A program made the translations under genes and the position numbers. A DNA stretch of 18,200 nucleotides, taken from JABCPE02 sp963519075 (GTDB lineage Bacteria; Bacteroidota; Bacteroidia; Flavobacteriales; Weeksellaceae). The notes beneath the pieces are model-generated. The model was not told the DNA's origin and made no database searches. It saw nothing but the letters and a program-made list of their open reading frames with translations. The stretch is taken from the NCBI GenBank assembly GCA_963519075.1, contig CAUQMH010000026.1, forward strand, positions 1 to 18,200, written 5' to 3'. Position 1 is the stretch's first letter. Each line of letters opens with the position of its first letter. Of the stretch, positions 6,884-13,602 are shown one piece after another.

Positions 6884-6899
6884 GGAAAAATCTTTAGTT

Positions 6900-8996
6900 A
6901 TGATTAACAAAACATTATGCTGCGCAGTGGGTTTAGCTGCCATTTCATTTATGAACGCTCAACACAATTATCCTAAAACAGAGAAAATAAGCCACACCGA
7001 TGAGTATTTCGGTGCGAAGGTGGAAGACCCTTACCGTTGGCTGGAAGACGACATGTCCCAAAACACCAAAAACTGGGTAAAAAGCGAGGTGGATTTTACT
7101 AATAATTATTTGGATAAAATCCCTTTCAGAAAAGACATCGCGAAACAGCTGAAAGACATCTGGAATTATGAAAAAATTTCTGCTCCATTCAAAGAGGGAG
7201 ATTACACCTATTTCTATAAAAATGACGGGCTTCAGGCGCAGTATGTTCTATACAGAAAGGACAAAAACGGAAAAACAGAAGTATTCCTTGACCCTAATAA
7301 ATTCTCGGCTGATGGGACTACTTCCTTGGCGGGAATCAGCTTTAATAAAAAAGGGAACCTTGTCGCTTACAAAATCTCCGAAGGAGGCAGCGACTGGAAT
7401 AAAATCATCATCCTAGATGCCATTACCAAAAAGCAAATCGATGAAACTCTTGTCGATGTGAAATTCAGCGGAATTGCATGGCTTGGCGATGAAGGTTTCT
7501 ACTATTCCAGCTACGACAGACCTGATGGAAGCGTACTTTCTGCAAAGACAGACACGCACAAAATCTATTTCCACAAACTGGGAACTAAGCAGTCCGAAGA
7601 CCAGCTCATCATCGGTGGAGAGAACTTTAAGCGAAGATATCTTTCTGCCAGCGTTTCTGATGACCAAAGATTCCTAATCATTTCTGCGGCAAATGCTACA
7701 AATGGAAACGAGCTTTACATCAAAGATTTAAAGAAAAAAACCGACTTCGTTCCTGTACAGACTGGGTATGATTTTAATACAAATGTAATCAACACCAAAG
7801 GCGATATCATCTATGCTATCACGGACAAAAATGCTCCGAACAAAAAGATAGTGAAGTTTAATATCAACAATCCTAACAGCTGGACAGAAGTAGTCCCAGA
7901 AAAAGAAAATGTACTGTCTATCTCTACTGGCGGCGGATACCTATTTGCTAAGTATATGAAAGATGCTATTTCTTTCGTGCAGCAGCTGGACTACAATGGG
8001 AAACTTATCCGCGATATCAAACTCCCTGGAGCTGGGAAGGCAGATGGTTTCGAAGGGAAAACAGGAGAAAAAGAGCTGTATTTTTCATTTACAAATTACA
8101 TCACTCCCAGCACGATTTATAAATATAATTTGACCACAGGAAAATACCAAATTCACCAAAAACCTAAAGTGAAATTTAATCCTGATGACTATGTATCTGA
8201 ACAAGTATTTTACACCTCAGCAGACGGAACTAAAATACCGATGATGATCAACTACAAAAAAGGATTAAAAAGAGATGGTAAAAACCCAACGATTCTGTAT
8301 TCTTATGGAGGGTTTAATGTAAGCCTTACGCCTTCTTTCTCGCCTGTAAATGCTATCTGGATGGAAAACGGAGGAATCTATGCCGTTCCAAACATTCGTG
8401 GTGGTGGTGAGTATGGTAAAAAATGGCACGATGCAGGAACCAAAATGCAGAAGAAAAATGTATTCAATGACTTCATCGCAGCGGGAGAATACCTACAAAA
8501 GAACGGATATACTTCACCGAAATACATGGCGCTTTCTGGGCGTTCTAATGGTGGACTTCTTGTAGGAGCTACGATGACTATGAGACCAGACCTTGCCAAA
8601 GTGGCTTTCCCTGGTGTGGGTGTATTGGACATGCTTCGTTATAACAAGTTTACTGCTGGTGCCGGCTGGGCTTATGACTACGGAACAGCTGAGGACAGTA
8701 AAGAAATGTTTGAATACCTAAAATCCTACTCGCCTGTTCATAATGTGAAAAAAGGCGTGTGCTACCCTTCTACGATGATTATCACCAGCGACCATGATGA
8801 TCGTGTAGTTCCTGCACACTCCTTTAAATTCGGGGCTGAACTACAAGAGAAACAAAGCTGTCCAAATCCTATTCTTATTCGAATAGAGATGAATGCTGGA
8901 CACGGTGCTGGGCGTTCTACAGACCAAGTTATCAATGAAAATGCTGATTTGCTAAGTTTCGGGTTCTATGAAATGGGCATCCGACAACTGAAATAA
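6900..8996 (+). CDS. Secreted prolyl oligopeptidase (family S9A)
   Basis: This serine peptidase cleaves short peptides after proline. The product is 698 residues, close to the family's usual ~700. The N-terminal MINKTLCCAVGLAAISFMNA looks like a signal peptide followed by Gln, typical of exported Bacteroidota proteins, so it acts in the periplasm or outside. An ATG at 6843 would place 19 polar residues before that signal and lies upstream of the promoter, so I prefer 6900. The propeller region covers about 60-430. The C-terminal hydrolase carries S549 in SGRSNGGLL, D633 in DHDDRVVP and H668 in NAGHGAGRS, a complete triad. The N-terminal YFGAKVEDPYRWLEDD is classic for S9A. A strong terminator follows, so it is probably monocistronic. 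Confidence 0.96.
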   Translation: MINKTLCCAVGLAAISFMNAQHNYPKTEKISHTDEYFGAKVEDPYRWLEDDMSQNTKNWVKSEVDFTNNYLDKIPFRKDIAKQLKDIWNYEKISAPFKEGDYTYFYKNDGLQAQYVLYRKDKNGKTEVFLDPNKFSADGTTSLAGISFNKKGNLVAYKISEGGSDWNKIIILDAITKKQIDETLVDVKFSGIAWLGDEGFYYSSYDRPDGSVLSAKTDTHKIYFHKLGTKQSEDQLIIGGENFKRRYLSASVSDDQRFLIISAANATNGNELYIKDLKKKTDFVPVQTGYDFNTNVINTKGDIIYAITDKNAPNKKIVKFNINNPNSWTEVVPEKENVLSISTGGGYLFAKYMKDAISFVQQLDYNGKLIRDIKLPGAGKADGFEGKTGEKELYFSFTNYITPSTIYKYNLTTGKYQIHQKPKVKFNPDDYVSEQVFYTSADGTKIPMMINYKKGLKRDGKNPTILYSYGGFNVSLTPSFSPVNAIWMENGGIYAVPNIRGGGEYGKKWHDAGTKMQKKNVFNDFIAAGEYLQKNGYTSPKYMALSGRSNGGLLVGATMTMRPDLAKVAFPGVGVLDMLRYNKFTAGAGWAYDYGTAEDSKEMFEYLKSYSPVHNVKKGVCYPSTMIITSDHDDRVVPAHSFKFGAELQEKQSCPNPILIRIEMNAGHGAGRSTDQVINENADLLSFGFYEMGIRQLK

Positions 8997-9022
8997 AATC
9001 AGTTTTTTCCGCTAAATATTCT

Positions 9023-9057
9023 ATCCCGTTCATTCTGAAATGAGCGGGATTTTGTTT
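9023..9057 (+). terminator. Terminator of the prolyl oligopeptidase gene
   Basis: ATCCCGTTCATT (9023-9034) pairs with AATGAGCGGGAT (9039-9050) over 12 positions with one G-U, leaving a four-base loop. TTTTGTTT follows. It lies 27 bases after the stop codon. Confidence 0.85.
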
Positions 9058-9078
9058 AATTTTATATTAGAATATACA

Positions 9079-9106
9079 ACTCAGTATTCAAAAACGACCA
9101 CTCAGT
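9079..9106 (+). promoter_or_regulatory. Direct repeat ACTCAGT x2, candidate LytTR operator
   Basis: ACTCAGT occurs at 9079-9085 and 9100-9106. The start-to-start distance is 21 bases, or two helical turns, and both copies continue with an A/T then T. LytTR-type regulators bind paired direct repeats with about this period. The pair lies about 33 bases upstream of the -7 box of the kinase gene, a position suited to activation, and the operon encodes a LytTR regulator. Binding is inference. Confidence 0.45.
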
Positions 9107-9138
9107 TTATTTTTTTAGTTTTCATCAGAAATCTGTTA

Positions 9139-9146
9139 TACCTTTG
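9139..9146 (+). promoter_or_regulatory. -7 box of the histidine kinase gene
   Basis: TACCTTTG matches TAnnTTTG, 24 bases before the ATG at 9171. A TTG codon at 9144 that would lengthen the kinase lies inside this box and so cannot be the start. Confidence 0.6.
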
Positions 9147-9170
9147 AATCATCAAAAAAAGATAAAAACC

Positions 9171-10484
9171 ATGAAAAAGTTTTTCTTCATCTGTCTTTTT
9201 ATTTCCTTTGCCGTTGCTGCCTTTTTAGGAATGTTTTGGGTGCAGAATCCCACTTTGGAGAAGTTCTTTTTGGATTTCTGTATTTCTGCTCTTTACATTT
9301 ATACCATCGGATTCAGCCAAATGCTGCTCAATAATTTCCTTAGCCAAAGATGGGACTGGATATCGCAGACCTATGAGCGTGTGACTTTTGGAATTATTTT
9401 CACGATTTTGGTAAGTGTGGTGAGTGTGCTTTTGTGCAACTACATCAATTTCATTTTGATACAAAAAACACCCATTGAAGTTTTTTGGACAGAGAAAATG
9501 TGGTGGATTCATATTTTTAATATCCTTATTTCTCTGGGAGTTTCTGCCTTCCTTCATGCGAGAAGTTTCATGATAGAGTGGAAAAAATCTACAATGACAC
9601 AGGTGGTGGAGCAGAAAATCATCGCAACTTCCGCCAATGTCCGTTTTGAAAGCCTCAAAAACCAGCTCGACCCGCATTTTCTTTTCAATTCGCTGAATGT
9701 GTTGAGTTCCCTGATTGATGAAAACCCACACAAAGCGCAGGAATTTACCGCATCAATGTCCAAAATCTACCGATATATTTTGGATAAAAAAGACCAGGAA
9801 TTAGTAAGTGTAGAGGAAGAATTGGACTTTGCGGAGACCTACTGCGAGATGCTTACGGCTCGTTTTGAAGACAGCGTTTCTTTTCATTTTGAAATAGAAC
9901 CAGAGGCCAAAAAAGCCTTCATCGTGCCGCTTTCGTTACAACTTCTTTTGGAAAACTGTATCAAACATAATTTCGCCACAGAACAAAAATCTCTGAAAAT
10001 CAGAGTATATTCAGAAAATCAATATTTAATCGTAGAAAACAACCTCCAACCACGAAAATCCATCCACCAGTCCTCTGGAATTGGTTTAAATAATATTTCG
10101 GCTCGGTATAATTTAATTACAAACAAAAAAGTATTTATAGAAAAAACAGAAAATCTTTTCAGTGTAAAAATCCCTATTTTATTAACTTCAAAAATCAAAA
10201 TTATGCAAACAACTAACGAAAATCCTGCTTATGACAGAGCTTACAAAAGAATGAAAGAAATCAAATCTTTCTACATGCACCTCATCACTTATTTGGTTAT
10301 GAACACTTTCTTTATCTGTCTTAATCTGTATCACAATCCCGACCATCTTTGGTTCTGGTGGCCGCTTGTAGGCTGGGGCTTCGGAGTGGTGATGAACGGA
10401 CTGAGCGTATTCTCTCCTTTTGGGAATTCTTGGGAAAAGAGAAAAGTTCGTGAAATCATGGAAAAGGAGGAAAAAGAAATTTAA
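9171..10484 (+). CDS. LytS-type sensor histidine kinase fused to a C-terminal 2TM domain
   Basis: This 437-residue membrane kinase should phosphorylate the LytTR regulator encoded next. Four predicted helices (about 4-24, 33-55, 72-98, 111-129) form the N-terminal membrane part. A His_kinase-family domain follows, with phospho-acceptor H169 in NQLDPHFLFNSLN, an N-box LLLENCIKHN (258-267) and a G-box SGIGLNNISARY. The kinase would normally end near SVKIPILL (331-338). Here the frame continues through TSKIKI into MQTTNENPAYDRAYKRMKEI and two more helices with WWPLVGWGFGVVMNG, a 2TM domain. The fused part begins with Met345, exactly where free-standing 2TM proteins start. The ATG at 9171 after AAAAACC is preferred over the TTG at 9144, which lies in the promoter. 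What it senses is unknown. Confidence 0.9.
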   Translation: MKKFFFICLFISFAVAAFLGMFWVQNPTLEKFFLDFCISALYIYTIGFSQMLLNNFLSQRWDWISQTYERVTFGIIFTILVSVVSVLLCNYINFILIQKTPIEVFWTEKMWWIHIFNILISLGVSAFLHARSFMIEWKKSTMTQVVEQKIIATSANVRFESLKNQLDPHFLFNSLNVLSSLIDENPHKAQEFTASMSKIYRYILDKKDQELVSVEEELDFAETYCEMLTARFEDSVSFHFEIEPEAKKAFIVPLSLQLLLENCIKHNFATEQKSLKIRVYSENQYLIVENNLQPRKSIHQSSGIGLNNISARYNLITNKKVFIEKTENLFSVKIPILLTSKIKIMQTTNENPAYDRAYKRMKEIKSFYMHLITYLVMNTFFICLNLYHNPDHLWFWWPLVGWGFGVVMNGLSVFSPFGNSWEKRKVREIMEKEEKEI

Positions 10485-10499
10485 TAACGATTAATTTCC

Positions 10500-10545
10500 A
10501 AACGAATGTTTACTCATTTCAGATGAGTGGGCATTCGTTTTATAT
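10500..10545 (+). terminator. Long hairpin between kinase and regulator genes (terminator or processing site)
   Basis: AAACGAATG, TTT and ACTCAT (10500-10517) pair with ATGAGT, GGG and CATTCGTTT (10523-10540). This is 18 continuous RNA pairs including three U-G, around a five-base loop, followed by a short T-rich stretch TTTTAT. It starts 15 bases after the kinase stop. The weak T-tail suggests partial termination, leaving the regulator on read-through or on its own weak promoter. Confidence 0.7.
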
Positions 10546-10556
10546 TAAAAAATACT

Positions 10557-10564
10557 TAACTTTA
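10557..10564 (+). promoter_or_regulatory. Weak -7-like box before the LytTR regulator
   Basis: TAACTTTA differs from TAnnTTTG in its last base and lies 11 bases before the ATG at 10576. It could give the regulator its own transcript downstream of the hairpin. This is a weak match in AT-rich DNA. Confidence 0.25.
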
Positions 10565-10575
10565 AAAACCAAAAC

Positions 10576-11313
10576 ATGAAAGTCATCATTATAGAAGATG
10601 AAAAACCAGCTGCGAGGCAGCTCCAGAGAATGCTTTCGCAGTTTCCTGATTTAGAAATCGTAGCGGTCATCCACTCGGTGGAGGAAGGTGTAGAATGGTT
10701 CAAAACGCATGAGCATCCACAGCTTATTTTTTCTGATATCGTCCTTGGCGATGGGCTTTCTTTTGATATTTTTGAGCTGGTTCCCACTCAAAGTTTCATC
10801 ATTTACACCACAGCTTTTGACCAATATACGCTGCGGGCTTTCAAACTTAATTCTATTGATTATCTACTGAAACCCATCACATTAGAAGCTTTAACTAAAG
10901 CAATTGATAAATTTAAAAATTTCATTCCAAAGGAGCAGTTTTATAACAATCTGAATTTCAAGAAACTTATCCAAAAAGAAAAACCTTCACTGAAACGAGT
11001 TTTGGTTAAAATCGGGTATAATTTAAAGATAATCCCAGTGGAAGAAATCTCCTGCTTCTACACCGAAAACAAGATTGTTTATGCTCAGACCTCTGAAAGG
11101 GCTTTCCCTACGGATTTCAATTTAGAAGAACTAGAGTGTGTTTTGGATTCTTCATCGTTTTTCCGTGCAAACAGGCAGTTTATTATTAACATCAATTACA
11201 TCAAAAACATCCACACTTCGCCGAATTATAAAGTGGAACTCCGCTTCCAGCCAGCGGAAGAAATCAGCATCAGCCGAGAGCGAGTGAAAGATTTTAAAAA
11301 CTGGTTGAATTAA
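10576..11313 (+). CDS. LytTR-family response regulator
   Basis: This 245-residue cytoplasmic transcription regulator is the partner of the upstream kinase. The receiver domain (1-120) has the acidic pair E7-D8 in IIIEDEKPAARQL, phospho-acceptor D54 in IFSDIVLGDG, T79 in IYTTAFDQY, and K99 in YLLKPI. The DNA-binding LytTR domain (about 140-244) shows VKIGYNLKIIPVEEISCFY, then FFRANRQFIININYI and EISISRERVKDFKNWL, the family's typical ending. It is separated from the kinase by 91 bases that hold a strong hairpin. The ACTCAGT repeat pair upstream of the kinase is a candidate target, and the outer-membrane barrel gene downstream could be another, though I see no copy of the repeat there. Confidence 0.96.
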   Translation: MKVIIIEDEKPAARQLQRMLSQFPDLEIVAVIHSVEEGVEWFKTHEHPQLIFSDIVLGDGLSFDIFELVPTQSFIIYTTAFDQYTLRAFKLNSIDYLLKPITLEALTKAIDKFKNFIPKEQFYNNLNFKKLIQKEKPSLKRVLVKIGYNLKIIPVEEISCFYTENKIVYAQTSERAFPTDFNLEELECVLDSSSFFRANRQFIININYIKNIHTSPNYKVELRFQPAEEISISRERVKDFKNWLN

Positions 11314-11399
11314 ATCACATTAAACATTATAAATCAAATTTTTACTATTTTAATTTAGTCGCTATTACATTTTAATTTTAATTTTAATTTTTTTATATG

Positions 11400-11407
11400 T
11401 ATTTTTG
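11400..11407 (+). promoter_or_regulatory. -7 box of the outer-membrane receptor gene
   Basis: TATTTTTG matches TAnnTTTG and would give a leader of about 50 bases before the ATG at 11464. The surroundings are so AT-rich that a chance match is possible. The rest of 11314-11463 holds only low-complexity TTTTAA runs. Confidence 0.45.
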
Positions 11408-11463
11408 AGAAAAAAATAAATATCTATACCAGAAAACTCAAACTAATTAAAAAATAAAAACCT

Positions 11464-13545
11464 ATGAACAAGAGAACACTACACGCCTTGGCTTTCCTTG
11501 CATCTTTGCAAGGTTTTTGTCAAGAAAACACAGCGAAAGACAGCATTTCTAATGTCAAAGAAATCCAAGAAGTCATCATAAAATCTCAGAAAAGAAAAGT
11601 ATTTTCTGACCATGTTTCTTATTCTTTTGACGAAAATGCAATAAAGTCTGCACGGTACGCAAAAGACTTGGTGGTAAGTGTTCCACAGTTACAATTAGAG
11701 CCTGTTTCTAATAATGTGAGCAGTATCCGCGACGGGAAAATTCTTATCCTTATCAACGGGAAAGAATCCACCAATCTGCAGCTTCAAGGGATAAAACCCG
11801 AAGCCGTTGTCAGAATTGATTATTACGATGTTCCGCCTACAAGATGGGCGAACAAGGCAGATTTGGTGGTTAATGTAATTACGAGAAATCCAGAAAACGG
11901 CTACACGGGAGGAGCCAGCGTACAAAATGCCACTCTTACTGGATTTGTGAATGGTTCTGCGTATTTCACCTACACGAGAGGCAAAAATACTTTTGGGCTG
12001 GATTACAATCTTGGTTTCAGAGACTATGATAACCGAAACTATCACAGCACTTATGAATATCTTTTGAATGGTCAAAAATATCGTTCTGATGAATTTCAAA
12101 CGGATCATTTCGGATACACAATTCAAGAAATTTCTGCAACATATTCAAATTCAAAGGAAAACAGCTATGTGTTTCAAGCTAAATTGAACTTGAATATAAA
12201 CCATTATTTTTCGAGGGCAAATGGAGAGAGTGAATTCATACAAGGAGCAGTCACTACACAAAACTCAACCATAAACTATGATAATGAGAAATATATCAAT
12301 CCTGTTTTAGACCTTTACTTTAATAAAAATATTGGTAAAAAAGATGAATTGGTCCTAAATGTAATCGGTTCTTTTTTCCGAACCCAAAAATCCAAATTAG
12401 CTAAAGAATGGGTAACAAACACTGGCGCGAGTGTCTTTGAAAACGATATGAACCTCAGCAACAGGCAGTTTAATTCCGTTATAGAACTTGCTCACATTCA
12501 TAAGTTTAAGATAGGTAAATTAAACTCTGGGTATAGATTTAGCAATGAGAATATTTCTAATAACTTGACTAACCTTGCAGGACATTTTGAGTATCAGGTA
12601 AATTATTTCGAGCAATATTTCTACACCGAATTTTCTGGAAAAAAGAAAAATCTGATGTATCGTCTGGGCGCTGGGCTTACGAATATCAATAATAAATCCC
12701 AATACGAAAGAACAAACGAATGGTCTTTCACTCCGAATCTGATTTTAGGATATCAATTATCAAAAAAACAGTCTTTGCAATTGATAAGTTCTTATAAGCC
12801 CTCCACTCCCAGCGGTGAGCAGCTGAGCAGCAATATCGTACAGCTCGTTCCCAATATAGTGAAGCAGGGAAATCCATACCTAAAACCAGAATACCTGTGG
12901 AAAAACCAGCTGAAATACTCATTTAACAATAAGTATTTTGACTTTAATATCATCGCGCTCTATAACAACACCCAAAGTGCAATCACGGAGTATTACTCAT
13001 TTGACCTCTCTGCCAACCGATATGTTCTAAACTACGAAAATGCCGACCAATACATCAAAGGAGGCGCCCAGTTTGTAGGCGTTATCAAACCTTTTGGAAA
13101 TAATTACCTGAGAATAACCACTCAGCTGGCTCCTATTTGGGAAAAAATCAGAATAAAAGATTTAGAAATTAAAAATTCGTATCTGAGCAACAGACTTACG
13201 CTGGTTTCTCAGTACAAAAATTTCACGCTTCAATATCAATTTAATGTTCCTGTATTTTCGCTGGATGGTGGGTTTTTGTACACTAATGAAAATCAAAACC
13301 ATTTGTTTTTACAATACAAAAAGAATGGCTGGACTTTCACATCGGGAATGTATTGGATAGGAGTCCCTTCTGAATACAAGTCAAAAAGTTATAGTAAAAG
13401 TTTAGTTGAATTCACAAACCACACTAAAATTCAAAACAATAAGAACATGCTCGTTTTTGGAGTTGCTTATGATTTCTCCAAAGGAAAAAACAATGAAATT
13501 GATAAAAAATTAGAGAATAGTGGAGGAAGCGCTGTTAATTTTTAA
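11464..13545 (+). CDS. TonB-dependent-receptor-like outer-membrane beta-barrel protein
   Basis: This 693-residue outer-membrane protein has a signal peptide (MNKRTLHALAFLASLQGFCQ). A short linker leads to IQEVIIKSQKRKVF (34-47), the usual start of a plug domain, and the plug continues through ILILINGKEST and IDYYDVPPTRW. From about residue 150 it is rich in alternating aromatic strands typical of a TonB-dependent barrel (OMP_b-brl_3 type), and it ends in Phe (SAVNF) as outer-membrane proteins do. There is no N-terminal carboxypeptidase-like domain and no SusD partner nearby, so it is not a standard SusCD pair. The ligand is unknown. It follows the kinase/LytTR pair in the same direction but has its own likely promoter. 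It converges with clpC on a shared terminator. Confidence 0.87.
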   Translation: MNKRTLHALAFLASLQGFCQENTAKDSISNVKEIQEVIIKSQKRKVFSDHVSYSFDENAIKSARYAKDLVVSVPQLQLEPVSNNVSSIRDGKILILINGKESTNLQLQGIKPEAVVRIDYYDVPPTRWANKADLVVNVITRNPENGYTGGASVQNATLTGFVNGSAYFTYTRGKNTFGLDYNLGFRDYDNRNYHSTYEYLLNGQKYRSDEFQTDHFGYTIQEISATYSNSKENSYVFQAKLNLNINHYFSRANGESEFIQGAVTTQNSTINYDNEKYINPVLDLYFNKNIGKKDELVLNVIGSFFRTQKSKLAKEWVTNTGASVFENDMNLSNRQFNSVIELAHIHKFKIGKLNSGYRFSNENISNNLTNLAGHFEYQVNYFEQYFYTEFSGKKKNLMYRLGAGLTNINNKSQYERTNEWSFTPNLILGYQLSKKQSLQLISSYKPSTPSGEQLSSNIVQLVPNIVKQGNPYLKPEYLWKNQLKYSFNNKYFDFNIIALYNNTQSAITEYYSFDLSANRYVLNYENADQYIKGGAQFVGVIKPFGNNYLRITTQLAPIWEKIRIKDLEIKNSYLSNRLTLVSQYKNFTLQYQFNVPVFSLDGGFLYTNENQNHLFLQYKKNGWTFTSGMYWIGVPSEYKSKSYSKSLVEFTNHTKIQNNKNMLVFGVAYDFSKGKNNEIDKKLENSGGSAVNF

Positions 13546-13558
13546 AACTTTATCAACT

Positions 13559-13588
13559 AAAAAAGACACCGAAAATGGTGTCTTTTTT
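13559..13588. terminator. Bidirectional terminator between the receptor gene and clpC
   Basis: AAAAAAGACACC (13559-13570) and GGTGTCTTTTTT (13577-13588) form a 12-pair perfect stem with a six-base loop. Each strand ends in a T-run, so it can stop rightward transcription from the receptor and leftward transcription from clpC. Confidence 0.92.
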
Positions 13589-13602
13589 ATTTTTGTTTTA
13601 AA

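Noticed and set aside
6843..6899. Longer start of the prolyl oligopeptidase
   Set aside because: The extra 19 residues precede a good signal peptide and include the TATATTTG promoter box.
9144..9170. TTG start for the histidine kinase
   Set aside because: The codon lies inside the TACCTTTG box; the ATG at 9171 after AAAAACC is the natural start.
11347..11391. Repeated TTTTAA runs upstream of the outer-membrane receptor as an operator
   Set aside because: They are low-complexity AT-rich sequence; two ATTTTAATTT copies 22 bases apart are not convincing without conservation.
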